Positions 26,943-36,168 are shown, counted from the first letter of the stretch. The stretch is 64,000 nt of DNA from Mycobacterium sp. SMC-2 (GCF_025263485.1 NZ_CP079863.1:4340001-4404000), one strand, 5' to 3'. Notes: generated from the letters alone by a model not told the origin. Made by a program: numbers and translations.

Positions 26943-26948
26943 ACGGTA
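26943..26948 (-). promoter_or_regulatory. leaderless -10 box for comEA-comEC-holA
   Basis: TACCGT on the minus strand, six bases (GGGCGC), then the comEA ATG at 26936. No ribosome-binding site is seen. Confidence 0.5.
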
Positions 26949-27131
26949 GGTGCGTGAACCGCCCGATCGGCCCCGCTTCCCGGTGCCGCGACCGGCGACT
27001 GTGGACTAAACCGAGGCTGTGCACAACCGCTGTGCGCGATGGGTCAATATGGAACCACGAACGCATCGCCAGGACCGGGCATCCACCCGTCGCTGGTGGC
27101 CACTTTCACCCCCAGACGACAGGAGGTCGCC

Positions 27132-28292
27132 GTGCAACTGGCGCTCACACCGGAGGAGGCCGCGTTCCGCGACGAACTCCGCGCCATCTACACCACCAAA
27201 ATCCCGGAAGAGATGCGCGAGCGGGTGCGCCGGGGCGCCGCGGAAGTGAACCGCGACGACATCGTCACCAGCCACAAGATCCTGCACGAGCACGGTCTGG
27301 CGGTGCCGAACTGGCCGGTCGAGTGGGGCGGCAAGGACTGGACGCCGACCCAGCACCAAATCTGGGCCGACGAGATGCAGCTGGCGTGCGTCCCGGAGCC
27401 GCTGAACTTCAACACCAAGATGGTGGGCCCGGTGATCGCCGAGTTCGGTTCGGAGGAGCTCAAACAACGCTTCCTGCCGCCGACGGCCAGCCTCGACATC
27501 TGGTGGTGTCAAGGGTTCTCCGAGCCGGAGGCCGGTTCGGACCTGGCCTCGCTGCGCACCACCGCGGTCCGGGACGGCGACAGCTACGTCGTCAACGGCC
27601 AGAAGACCTGGACCACGCTGGGCCAGTATGCGGACTGGATCTTCTGTCTGGTGCGCACCGACCCGCAGGCCCCCAAGCGGCAGGCCGGCATCTCGTTTCT
27701 GCTGTTCGACATGAAGACACCGGGCATCACGCTGCGGCCCATCAAGACGATCGACGGCGGCCACGAAATCAACGAGGTGTTCTTCGAAGACGTCCGGGTG
27801 CCCGCCAATCAGCTTGTCGGAGAAGAGAACAAGGGCTGGACGTACGCGAAGTTCCTGCTGGGCAACGAACGCACCGGCATCGCCGGGGTAGGCCGGACCA
27901 AAGTGCGCCTCGCCGAGGTGAAGAAGCACGCGGCGGCCGCCGGGGTGCTCGACGATCCCCTGTTCGCGGCGCGGCTGGCCGAGGCCGAAAACGAGTTGTT
28001 GGCACTGGAACTCACGCAGTCGCGGGTGGTCACGGACTCCGCGAACGGGCAGCCCAACCCCGCGTCGTCGGTGCTCAAGCTGCGCGGCAGCCAGCTGCAA
28101 CAGGTGGCCACCGAACTGCTCGTCGAGGTGGCCGGGCCGGATGCGCTGCCCGCCGACGGGGATGGCATCGCGTCCCCGGCCTGGGCGCAACACAGCGCGC
28201 CGCACTACCTCAACTACCGCAAGACGTCGATCTACGGCGGCAGCAGCGAAGTGCAGCGCAACATCATCGCGTCCACCATTCTGGGATTGTGA
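27132..28292 (+). CDS. acyl-CoA dehydrogenase, catalytic-type subunit
   Basis: A 386-residue FAD enzyme that introduces a double bond into an acyl-CoA. The substrate/flavin loop CQGFSEPEAGSDLASL and the C-terminal IYGGSSEVQRNI are characteristic. The usual C-terminal Glu (IYEG) is Gly here; E246 in GNERTGIAG sits where isovaleryl-CoA dehydrogenase has its base, so this subunit is probably active. The GTG at 27132 was chosen because AGGAGG lies just upstream. Seven bases separate it from a second, divergent dehydrogenase gene, as in mycobacterial alpha2beta2 dehydrogenases for steroid or branched side chains. The actual substrate is unknown. Confidence 0.88.
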   Translation: MQLALTPEEAAFRDELRAIYTTKIPEEMRERVRRGAAEVNRDDIVTSHKILHEHGLAVPNWPVEWGGKDWTPTQHQIWADEMQLACVPEPLNFNTKMVGPVIAEFGSEELKQRFLPPTASLDIWWCQGFSEPEAGSDLASLRTTAVRDGDSYVVNGQKTWTTLGQYADWIFCLVRTDPQAPKRQAGISFLLFDMKTPGITLRPIKTIDGGHEINEVFFEDVRVPANQLVGEENKGWTYAKFLLGNERTGIAGVGRTKVRLAEVKKHAAAAGVLDDPLFAARLAEAENELLALELTQSRVVTDSANGQPNPASSVLKLRGSQLQQVATELLVEVAGPDALPADGDGIASPAWAQHSAPHYLNYRKTSIYGGSSEVQRNIIASTILGL

Positions 28293-28299
28293 GGCAGCC

Positions 28300-29406
28300 A
28301 TGGACTTTCAGTTGAGCGACGAGCAGGTACTGCTCCGCGACACCACCCGCGACTTGCTGTCGCGCACCTACGACCCGGAAAGCCGCAACAAGATCATCGG
28401 TTCCGACCTCGGCTGGAGCCGTGAGGTGTGGAGTCAGCTTGCCGACACCGGGATACTCGGTCTCGGTTTCGACCCCGACGAGTCGGGGCAGATCGAGATC
28501 GCGGTGGTGCTCACCGAGATCGGGCGCCGGCTCGCCCCGGAACCGGTCCTGCACGCCGCGCTCGGCCCCGGCGCGCTAATCGCCGAGCTGGGCAGCCAGG
28601 AGCAGAAGCAGCTGCTCGACGACGTCGCGGGCGGGCGGCGGTTGCTGGCGTTCGCCCACCTCGAACCGGGCCGCCGCACACCATCCGTCGACGTGGGCAC
28701 AACCGCTGCGCGGCAAGGCGATTCGTGGACCTTGAGCGGTCGCAAGAACCCGGTGCTTGCCGGTGACTGCGCCGACACCCTGGTGGTCAGCGCCGCCCTG
28801 CCGGACGGGGGCACCGGCCTGTTCCTGGTCGACGCGGGCGCCATCACCCGTCACCCGTACCGGACCTTCGACGGACAACGCGGTGCGCAGGTCGACTTGG
28901 ACGCCACACCGGCCGAACCCTTGGGCGAGGCGGTCGACGCGTCGCAGGCCATCCGCGACGCCGTCATCCGCATCCAGGCGGGGCTGTGCTCCGAAGCGCT
29001 CGGGGCGATGGAGGAAGCGCTGCGCCTGACCACCGAATATCTCAAGACCCGCAAGCAGTTCGGCGTCACGCTCAACAAATTTCAGGCACTCACCCAGCGG
29101 GCGGCCGACATGTACGTCTCGCTGGAGCTGGCCCGCAGCATGAGCCTGTACGCGTCGATGTCGATCGCCGACGGCAACCTCGACCCGGTGATCGCCTCGC
29201 GGGCCAAGCTGCAGATCGGCCGCTCGGGCCGGCACATCGCGCAGGAATCGGTCCAGATGCACGGCGGTATCGGCGTGACCGCGGAATATCCGGTGGCACA
29301 CTATGCGGCCCGGCTCACCGCTATCGAGCACACCCTGGGCACGTCCGGTGACCACCTGCACAATTTGATCGACCACATCGGCGACTACGATTTGGCCCGG
29401 CTGTAG
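28300..29406 (+). CDS. acyl-CoA dehydrogenase, partner subunit probably without catalytic base
   Basis: A 368-residue acyl-CoA dehydrogenase-fold protein. The TRKQFGV and QMHGGIGVTAEYPVAHYAARL motifs bind FAD, but neither the helix-G Glu nor the C-terminal IYEG Glu position is present, and the central domain is short. This is the pattern of the non-catalytic partner in heterotetrameric mycobacterial FadE pairs. It starts seven bases after the catalytic-type gene and ends three bases before the PPOX-fold gene, so all three are co-transcribed. Confidence 0.85.
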   Translation: MDFQLSDEQVLLRDTTRDLLSRTYDPESRNKIIGSDLGWSREVWSQLADTGILGLGFDPDESGQIEIAVVLTEIGRRLAPEPVLHAALGPGALIAELGSQEQKQLLDDVAGGRRLLAFAHLEPGRRTPSVDVGTTAARQGDSWTLSGRKNPVLAGDCADTLVVSAALPDGGTGLFLVDAGAITRHPYRTFDGQRGAQVDLDATPAEPLGEAVDASQAIRDAVIRIQAGLCSEALGAMEEALRLTTEYLKTRKQFGVTLNKFQALTQRAADMYVSLELARSMSLYASMSIADGNLDPVIASRAKLQIGRSGRHIAQESVQMHGGIGVTAEYPVAHYAARLTAIEHTLGTSGDHLHNLIDHIGDYDLARL

Positions 29407-29409
29407 CCG

Positions 29410-29841
29410 ATGGCCCAGCCGCCGGGGCTATCCGAGAGGGTCGTGGAGTTCCTCTCAGCCGGCACCCGCACCGGGATGCTGGGGTACGTCGCCGCCGACG
29501 GCCGGCCGCTGGTCGCGCCGGTGTGGTTCGTGGTCGATGGCGACCAGCTGGCTTTCACGACCGGCCGTCACACGTCGAAAGGCCGTGCCCTGGCTCGTGA
29601 TCCGCGAGCGGTGATCTGCGTCGATGATCCCCATCCGCCGTATTCGTTCGTTCAGGTGCAGGGCGTTGCCGCCGTCGGCGATGACCCGGCCGACGTGTTG
29701 GACATCGCCACCCGGACCGGCGGGCGGTACATGGGCGCCAACCGCGCCGAAGAATTCGGCCGCCGCAATGCAGTGCCCGGCGAGGTCGTGGTGCGGCTGC
29801 GCCCCACCAAGGTCGTTGCGGGCTTCGATATCAGCGCGTGA
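29410..29841 (+). CDS. PPOX-fold F420/FMN-dependent oxidoreductase
   Basis: A 143-residue split-barrel protein of the pyridoxamine-phosphate-oxidase-like class. It has LVAPVWFVVDGDQLAFTTGR, then KGRALARDPRAVICVDD, and ends in RLRPTKVVAGFDIS, the pattern of F420- or FMN-binding members in actinobacteria. It lies three bases after the dehydrogenase pair and may reduce a product or recycle a cofactor in the same pathway; this is inference. Confidence 0.82.
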   Translation: MAQPPGLSERVVEFLSAGTRTGMLGYVAADGRPLVAPVWFVVDGDQLAFTTGRHTSKGRALARDPRAVICVDDPHPPYSFVQVQGVAAVGDDPADVLDIATRTGGRYMGANRAEEFGRRNAVPGEVVVRLRPTKVVAGFDISA

Positions 29842-30063
29842 AACGGGCGCAACGCCCGCCAAGTCTGATCGCGTAGCGAGTCCAGTCGGCATCAAAGAAG
29901 CCGATGACGAAACGTCGTCTAAACGACATTGCAGGCAGAAGTGCTTTATGGCTGTGTGACAAATGGCTCTACGCCTCCCTGGGTGGGCGCAGCGATTCTA
30001 CTAAGCGTGGTCACATCGGAATCGGCGAATAGCAATAGCACGGTCGCGCGAAAGGGGCTCGGC

Positions 30064-30354
30064 ATGAATCTGTTCAAAGTCGCCGCGGCCGTTGCGCTGG
30101 TATCGCTCTTGGCCCTTGTATTCGCCGCCGGAGCCGTCTTTGGAATGCATGACTTCACAGGCGGTTGCGGCGAGTCGGTCGCACCCGGGGGTCCTGAGTC
30201 GAAGGCCTCGGGAGCGTGTCTGGATTATTGCAGGAGTGATTGGCGGCGAAGGGTGCAACTTTGCTACTACCCCGAGCACGACTACTGGACCACCCAGCAA
30301 TGCCTTCGAGATGCCCACAGCAACCTCGAAACTTGCAAACAGAACTGTGGCTAG
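30064..30354 (+). CDS. small exported cysteine-rich protein
   Basis: A 96-residue protein with an N-terminal hydrophobic segment (about 7-27) that could be a signal peptide or anchor, followed by about 65 residues with seven cysteines (GGC, GAC, DYC, QLC, QQC, ETC, QNC). AAAGGGG precedes the ATG at 30064. The DNA around it (about 29.88-30.42 kb) is visibly richer in A+T than its neighbours, suggesting transfer. I recognise no family. Disulfide-linked folding outside the membrane is likely; an odd cysteine number leaves one free or for dimerisation. Confidence 0.65.
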   Translation: MNLFKVAAAVALVSLLALVFAAGAVFGMHDFTGGCGESVAPGGPESKASGACLDYCRSDWRRRVQLCYYPEHDYWTTQQCLRDAHSNLETCKQNCG

Positions 30355-30617
30355 TATCTTCCGTGAGCGCACAGGCGATCCATTAGGCGAACAGAGGGCG
30401 ATGTTCAAATAGTGCGAAGGTGCGAACAGAGCGCACCCCTGGAACTCACTTTGCTGACAATCACTGCTCCTGCAGGGCGGAGGTTCGTCACTGGGGCGTA
30501 CTGAGCGCCAATTGCGCGAAGCAGTTAGTCCCAGCGGAAGAGCGGCTTTGGCCCGGCGCGCCTCCGGTTCGCGCCGCCGATTCCCGACTCGGGTTCAACG
30601 GCACCAGACCCGCTTCG

Positions 30618-30623
30618 CATAAT
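30618..30623 (+). promoter_or_regulatory. candidate -10 box of the amine-dehydrogenase-like gene
   Basis: CATAAT, about 30 bases before the ATG at 30654 and ahead of its AAAGGAG ribosome-binding site. The 299-base gap from 30355 to 30653 otherwise shows no gene that I can support. Confidence 0.35.
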
Positions 30624-30653
30624 GACTTGAACGCACCGCCAAAGGAGCACGCG

Positions 30654-31712
30654 ATGAGCAAATCCCCGACAGACCGTCCGCTGCGGGTGATCCAGTGGAC
30701 CACCGGCAACATCGGGCGACGTTCGCTGCACGCCATCATCGGCAGGCCGGACATGGAGCTGGTCGGGGTGTACGCGCACGGGGCGGACAAGGTCGGGGTC
30801 GATGCCGCCGAACTGGCCGGCTGGCCGGAACCGACCGGCGTGCGGGCGACGAATGACATCGATGCGCTGCTCGCCCTGGGCGCCGACGCGTGTTGCTATA
30901 ACCCGTTGTGGCCCAACATCGATGAGCTGGTGCGGTTGCTGGAATCGGGTGTCAACGTGTGCTCCAGCGCGGCTTGGATCACCGGGGGCAAGCAGACACC
31001 CGAGGACCGCGAGCGCATCGCGGACGCCTGCAAACGAGGCGGTTCGACGATCTTCGGCAGCGGGGCGCACCCGGGCATGACCAACATGGTCGGCATGGTC
31101 CTCAGCGGCGCCTGCGAACGCGTCGACGAGATACGCATCACCGAGTCGGTGGACTGCTCGACTTACGAATCGGCGGAAACCCAAAAGGCGATGGGCTTCT
31201 CGCAGGATCCGGACACTCCAGGCCTGGCGGAAAGCGTCCGGCGTGAAAGCGAGGTCTTCGCCGAATCGGCCGCCATGATGGCCGACGCGATCGGGGCGAA
31301 GCTGGACCGGATGACGTTCGACGTGACGTTCACCGCGGCCACCGGTGATTCCGACCTGGGCTTCATGAAGATCCCCGCGGGAACGGTGGGCGGCGTCTAC
31401 GGCTACCACCGCGGCTGGGAAGGCGACCGCAACGTGGTCAGCGTCGGCTTCAACTGGACCATGGGCAGTCACGTGATGCCGCCCAAGCCGTTGGAGCACG
31501 GCCACGTCATCCAGGTGTTCGGGCTGCCCAACATGCGGACCGTCCTGCATTGCCTGCCGCCGAAGGATTGGACCGAGCCCGGGTTCATGGGATTGGGAAT
31601 GATCTACACGGCGATGCCGGTTACCAACGCTGTCCCGGCCGTCGTCGCCGCCGAGCCCGGGATCGTGACGCTCGCCGACCTACCACCGGTGACCGGCCGG
31701 GTGGCGCGCTAA
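30654..31712 (+). CDS. NAD(P)-dependent amine dehydrogenase family protein (dihydrodipicolinate reductase-like N-terminus)
   Basis: A 352-residue protein. The N-terminal Rossmann fold reads LRVIQWTTGNIGRRSLHAI, with the glycine pattern of dihydrodipicolinate reductases; the C-terminal two thirds lack the lysine-biosynthesis motif and instead match the family that includes 2,4-diaminopentanoate dehydrogenase. GSGAHPGMTNMV and a later FTAATGDSDLGFM segment are conserved in mycobacterial members. The substrate is unknown; mycobacteria carry several paralogues. AAAGGAG lies before the ATG. No operon partner. Confidence 0.75.
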   Translation: MSKSPTDRPLRVIQWTTGNIGRRSLHAIIGRPDMELVGVYAHGADKVGVDAAELAGWPEPTGVRATNDIDALLALGADACCYNPLWPNIDELVRLLESGVNVCSSAAWITGGKQTPEDRERIADACKRGGSTIFGSGAHPGMTNMVGMVLSGACERVDEIRITESVDCSTYESAETQKAMGFSQDPDTPGLAESVRRESEVFAESAAMMADAIGAKLDRMTFDVTFTAATGDSDLGFMKIPAGTVGGVYGYHRGWEGDRNVVSVGFNWTMGSHVMPPKPLEHGHVIQVFGLPNMRTVLHCLPPKDWTEPGFMGLGMIYTAMPVTNAVPAVVAAEPGIVTLADLPPVTGRVAR

Positions 31713-31719
31713 GCCCCCC

Positions 31720-31792
31720 ACGGCATATGCCGTTCACCACGCCGGAGGCCCCCGGAGGAACGCTCACGTGCACTAAGGTTTAGAGTGCTTAG
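31720..31792. promoter_or_regulatory. palindromic elements upstream of mmpS-mmpL
   Basis: Two symmetric elements lie in the 170-base gap before mmpS: a perfect 14-bp palindrome ACGGCATATGCCGT at 31720-31733, and CTAAG, ten bases, CTTAG at 31773-31792. A TAGAGT box (31781-31786) lies inside the second element, so a repressor bound there would block transcription. The first could alternatively end the preceding transcript. Confidence 0.4.
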
Positions 31793-31882
31793 CTGAGCAA
31801 ATGGTCGAAAGACATCGAGGTCGTCGGCGAGGTAGGTAGCTTGGCTTCAGCGCCGGGGTGGCGGTAAGCGGAAGGCGGTCAG

Positions 31883-32350
31883 GTGGTGGCTAGTCCAGAC
31901 TCAAGTCCACGTTCCGGCGCCGTCAGCCGTGTGCTCCGACGGGCGTGGATACCGCTGGTTTTGGTGGTGGTCCTGGCCTTTTCGGCCTTGATCGTGTCGC
32001 GGCTCCACAAGATTTTCGGCTCACAGGATCTCAACGCGAACGCCGGCAAGGGGATCGAAATCGTTCAGTTCAATCCGAAGGTCGTCGTCTACGACATCAC
32101 GGGGCCGCCCGGGGCCACCGCCAACATCAACTACTGGGACGAGAACGCCAACACCCATCAGGTCAACGGCGCACCGCTGCCGTGGTCGACCACCATCTCG
32201 ACCACCCTGCCGTCGGTGAGCGCCAACATCATGGCGCAAAGCGACAGCGGTCAGATCAGCTGCAAGATCACCGTCGACGGTGTCGTCCGCGAGCAACGCA
32301 ACTCCGACGGCCACAACGCGCAGACCTTCTGCTTGGTGAAGTCGGCATGA
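31883..32350 (+). CDS. MmpS family membrane protein
   Basis: A 155-residue accessory protein of MmpL transporters, with one membrane helix at about 20-41 and a periplasmic beta-sandwich. The conserved core VVYDITGPPGATANINYWDENA is diagnostic, and two cysteines (SCKI, TFCL) probably form a disulfide. It starts with GTG after GGAAGG; a second GTG follows directly. Its stop overlaps the mmpL ATG (ATGA). Confidence 0.9.
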   Translation: MVASPDSSPRSGAVSRVLRRAWIPLVLVVVLAFSALIVSRLHKIFGSQDLNANAGKGIEIVQFNPKVVVYDITGPPGATANINYWDENANTHQVNGAPLPWSTTISTTLPSVSANIMAQSDSGQISCKITVDGVVREQRNSDGHNAQTFCLVKSA

Positions 32351-35253
32351 GCGACGCGAACAGGCCGGGTGACGTGGACACCGCCGACACCAGTCCGATC
32401 ACGACACCGGCTCAAGCAAAGACCGAGCGCGGCCACCGGCCGTACCTGCCCCATGCGATCCGCATCTTCGCGGTGCCGATCATCGTGGGCTGGGTGCTCG
32501 TCACGGTCCTGGTCAACGTCATCGTCCCCACCCTGGAAGTGGTCGGCGAGCAGCATTCGGCGCCGATGACACCGCTGGACGCTCCGTCGATGAAGGCGAT
32601 GATGCGCCTGGGCCACAACTTCCACGAGTTCGACTCCAACAGCACGGTGATGATCGTCCTGGAGGGCCAGCAGCCCCTCGGCCCCGAGGCGCACCAGTAC
32701 TACGACAAACTGATTCGGGACCTCCGCAAGGATCCCAAGCACATCCAGCACATCCAGGACTTCTGGGGCGACCGGCTGACGGCCGCGGGCGCGCAGAGCG
32801 CCGACGCCAAGGGCGCCTACGTCATGATCAACCTGGCCGGCAACCAAGGCACCACGCAAGCCAATGAGTCCGTGGACGCCGTGCGCAAGGTGATCGACGA
32901 GAACAAGGCACCCCCGGGCGTGAAGGCCTACGTCACCGGTCCCGCCGCGCTGTCCGACGATATGCACATCATCGGTAACGCCAGCCTGGCCAAGATCACG
33001 CTGTTCACCTTGGGTGCCATCGCGATCATGTTGCTGCTGGTCTACCGGTCCATCGTGACCACGCTGGTCCAGCTGTTCATGACCTTCGTCGCCTTGCTCT
33101 GTTCGCGTGGCGTCGTCGCGGTTCTCGCGTACCACAACGCATTCGGGCTCACCACCTTCGCCGCCAACATCCTCACGATGCTGGCGATCGCGGCCGGCAC
33201 CGACTACGGCATCTTCCTCGTCGGACGTTATCAAGAAGCGTTGCGCGCGGGCGAGGATCGAGAAACCGCGTACTACACGACTTTCAAAGGGGTGGCCCCC
33301 GTTGTGCTGGGGTCAGGGCTGACCATCGCCGGGGCGACCTACTGCCTGAGTTTCACGCGGTTGCCGTGGTTCAACACCATGGGCGCACCCGTGGCGATCG
33401 GCATGCTGGTCGTGGTGCTGGCCGGGCTCACGCTGGGCCCCGCGGTTGTCTTCGTGGGCAGTCGATTTCACTTCTTCGAGTCCAAACGGGCGGCCAAGCG
33501 CGGGCGGCTGTGGCGGCGGGTGGGCACGGCAGTGGTGCGCTGGCCCGCACCGGTGTTGGCCGTGAGCGCCGCCATCGTGCTGATCGGCATGGTCGCCCTG
33601 CCGAGCTACAAGACGAGCTATAACGACCGCTACTACCTGCCGACCTCGGCCCCGTCCAATCTCGGGCAGGCGGCCGCCGACCGCCATTTCTCGCAGGCCC
33701 GGATGAATCCCGACATGTTGATGGTCGAGTCCGACCATGACATGCGAAACCCGGCCGACATGCTGGTTCTGGACCGGGTGGCCAAGAACGAGATGCGCAC
33801 GCTGGGCATCGCCATGGTGCAGGACATCACCAGGCCGCTGGGCATTCCGATTCAGCACAGCTCCATACCGTTTCAGAACAGCATCCAAAGTCAGACCACG
33901 ATGCAGAACATGGGCTTCCTCAAGGAGCGCATCGCCGACATCCTGAGGATGGCCGACGACCTGCAGACCCAGATCGAAACCACGCAGCGCCAGTACGAGG
34001 TGTCGCTTGACCTGGCCAACGCCGCGGACGACAGCGCACGAACGACGGCGGTGACGTCGCAGATCACCGATACCCTGCGCGACCACATCGCGGATTTCGA
34101 CGACACCTTCCGGCCGATACGCAGCATCTTCTATTGGGAGAGGCACTGCTACGACATTCCCGTGTGTATCGGGTTGCGGTCGCTCTTCGACACTTTCGAC
34201 GGGTTCGACCAGCTCGCCGAGCAATTCCACTATCTGACAGCCGATATCGAGCACACCGCCAAAGCCACCCACGACCTGACCGCGCTGTTTCCCACGCTGA
34301 TCGCGACGCTGAAGACCACCAGGGGCATCACGCTGACGCTGTACCAGACGTTCAAGGCGATGATCGACCAGATGGAGGCGATGAGCAACACCGCGATCGT
34401 GATGGGACAGAGCTTCGACGCATCGAAGAATGACGACTTCTTCTACCTGCCGCCGGAGGCCTTCGACAACCCGGACTTCCAGACCGGCCTGCGGATGTTC
34501 TTGTCGCCGGACGGCAAGTCGGCGCGGTTCTTCATCACCCACCAGGGCGACCCGATGACGCCGGAAGGCATTTCGCGGGTCGACGCCGAACGCAGCGCTG
34601 CGCAGGAGGGGCTGAAGCAATCGTCGCTGTCGGACGCCCGGGTCTACCTCGGCGGCACCGCGGCGACGTTCCGGGACATGGCCGACGGCGAGAAGTACGA
34701 CCTGATGATCGCGGTCGTTTCGGCCCTGACGCTGATCTTCATGATCATGCTGCTTCTGACCCGCAGCGTCGTCGCGGCTCTGGTGATCGTCGGCACCGCG
34801 GCCAGCTCCATCGCGGCGTCATTCGGGTTGTCCGTGCTCATTTGGCAGGACCTGTTCGGCATCAAGATCCACTGGATCGTGATGGCGCTGTCGGTGATCA
34901 TCCTGCTGGCCGTCGGATCCGACTACAACCTGCTGCTGGTCTCGCGGTTCAAAGAAGAGATCCATGCCGGGCTGAAGACGGGGATCATCCGGTCGATGGC
35001 CGGCACCGGTGGAGTGGTGACGGCGGCGGGGCTGGTGTTCGCCTTCACCATGGCCTCGATGCTCGGCAGCGACCTGCGCGTGCTGGGGCAGTTCGGCTCG
35101 ACGGTGTGCATCGGTCTGTTGCTCGACACCCTGATCGTGCGCACGCTGCTGATGCCGTCCATCGCGACGCTGCTGGGCCGCTGGTTCTGGTGGCCGCAGG
35201 TGGTGCATCCGCGCGGCGACAACGCCCGGCGGGCCGCTCCAGCATCGGCTTAA
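32347..35253 (+). CDS. MmpL family RND transporter
   Basis: A 968-residue proton-driven exporter, the length of MmpL4/MmpL5. It has twelve predicted helices in two sets and two periplasmic domains; the second includes a long coiled-coil region with the paired cysteines ERHCYDIPVCIG, a mark of the MmpL4/5-like cluster that works with an MmpS partner. The proton-relay Asp-Tyr pairs are present (AAGTDYGIF and AVGSDYNLL). Known relatives export siderophores, glycopeptidolipids or drugs; the cargo here cannot be told. It is coupled to mmpS. No lipid or siderophore synthesis genes are adjacent. Confidence 0.9.
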   Translation: MSDANRPGDVDTADTSPITTPAQAKTERGHRPYLPHAIRIFAVPIIVGWVLVTVLVNVIVPTLEVVGEQHSAPMTPLDAPSMKAMMRLGHNFHEFDSNSTVMIVLEGQQPLGPEAHQYYDKLIRDLRKDPKHIQHIQDFWGDRLTAAGAQSADAKGAYVMINLAGNQGTTQANESVDAVRKVIDENKAPPGVKAYVTGPAALSDDMHIIGNASLAKITLFTLGAIAIMLLLVYRSIVTTLVQLFMTFVALLCSRGVVAVLAYHNAFGLTTFAANILTMLAIAAGTDYGIFLVGRYQEALRAGEDRETAYYTTFKGVAPVVLGSGLTIAGATYCLSFTRLPWFNTMGAPVAIGMLVVVLAGLTLGPAVVFVGSRFHFFESKRAAKRGRLWRRVGTAVVRWPAPVLAVSAAIVLIGMVALPSYKTSYNDRYYLPTSAPSNLGQAAADRHFSQARMNPDMLMVESDHDMRNPADMLVLDRVAKNEMRTLGIAMVQDITRPLGIPIQHSSIPFQNSIQSQTTMQNMGFLKERIADILRMADDLQTQIETTQRQYEVSLDLANAADDSARTTAVTSQITDTLRDHIADFDDTFRPIRSIFYWERHCYDIPVCIGLRSLFDTFDGFDQLAEQFHYLTADIEHTAKATHDLTALFPTLIATLKTTRGITLTLYQTFKAMIDQMEAMSNTAIVMGQSFDASKNDDFFYLPPEAFDNPDFQTGLRMFLSPDGKSARFFITHQGDPMTPEGISRVDAERSAAQEGLKQSSLSDARVYLGGTAATFRDMADGEKYDLMIAVVSALTLIFMIMLLLTRSVVAALVIVGTAASSIAASFGLSVLIWQDLFGIKIHWIVMALSVIILLAVGSDYNLLLVSRFKEEIHAGLKTGIIRSMAGTGGVVTAAGLVFAFTMASMLGSDLRVLGQFGSTVCIGLLLDTLIVRTLLMPSIATLLGRWFWWPQVVHPRGDNARRAAPASA

Positions 35254-35330
35254 TGGCCCGGCTCGCCCCCGCAAGCGGGCGGTACCCCCACCTCACACGG
35301 CTACGCCGTCTGCATCGTCGCCGGGCGGAC

Positions 35331-36164
35331 TTAATCCGACGGCAGCTGCGCGACGACGGCGACGGCCCCGGCGCCGACGTGCAGCGCCAGCACCGGGCCC
35401 AACGGGGTGATGATCGCCGGCTCGCACGCCGGTAACCGCCGCGCGAGCGCCGCCGCCACCTCTTTGGCACCGTCCGGGTTGGCGACGTGATGCACCGCCA
35501 GGGCGGCGGCCTTGTCGCCGGCGACCTCACAGACCCGCTCGATCATCGCCTCCGTCGCATGGGTGACGGTGCGCACCCGTTGAGCCAGAACGAGTTTGCC
35601 TTCGTCGATGCGCAGCAGCGGCTTGAGCGCCAGCGCCGTGCCCAGCCACGCCTTGGCCCCGCCGATTCGTCCACTGCGGCGCAAGTTGTCCAGCCGGTGC
35701 ACCACCATGAACGCGTGACCATGTGGCACGGCCGCATTCGCCGCGTCCGTGACGGCGTCGAGGTCGGCGCCGGCCGCCGCAACCCGTGCGGCCGCCAACG
35801 CCACAAACCCCGTGCCCATCGCTGCCGACTTCGAGTCGACCACCCGCACGTGGGGGTCCAGGTCGGTGGCCGTCCGTTCCGCGGCACCGCAGGTGCCCGA
35901 CAGCGCGGACGAAAGGTGCACCGCCACCACGCCGTCCCCGCCGCTGTCGGCCAACGCCTGCTGATAGGCATCGGCCAGCTCGGCCGGTGTGGCCGCCGCG
36001 GTGGTCGCCTGGCGCTTGTAGATGTCGTCGGGGATCTGGTCCACCCCGTCGCGCAGATCGACACCGTCGAGCAGAATGTGGAGCGGCACAACGCGTATCG
36101 CCCACTTGTCCAGCAGGTCGGCCGGCAAGCGCGCGGACGCGTCGGTCACCACCACGACAGACAC
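35331..36164 (-). CDS. DegV family fatty-acid-binding protein
   Basis: A 277-residue DegV-fold protein. It begins VVVVTDASARLP, then VPLHILLDG, HLSSALSGTC and VVDSKSAAMGTG, the pattern of DegV proteins that bind a fatty acid, elsewhere as FakB partners of a fatty acid kinase. No FakA gene is nearby. The GTG start at 36164 lies four bases after the octT stop. It corresponds to Rv2417c and ends the nadD-rsfS-gpgP-octT-degV unit. Confidence 0.85.
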   Translation of the reverse strand: MSVVVVTDASARLPADLLDKWAIRVVPLHILLDGVDLRDGVDQIPDDIYKRQATTAAATPAELADAYQQALADSGGDGVVAVHLSSALSGTCGAAERTATDLDPHVRVVDSKSAAMGTGFVALAAARVAAAGADLDAVTDAANAAVPHGHAFMVVHRLDNLRRSGRIGGAKAWLGTALALKPLLRIDEGKLVLAQRVRTVTHATEAMIERVCEVAGDKAAALAVHHVANPDGAKEVAAALARRLPACEPAIITPLGPVLALHVGAGAVAVVAQLPSD

Positions 36165-36168
36165 GGCG

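Noticed and set aside
35254..35330. Terminator after mmpL
   Set aside because: Two very short hairpins (for example CCCGC-AA-GCGGG) occur, but stems of five with tiny loops are expected by chance at this GC content.
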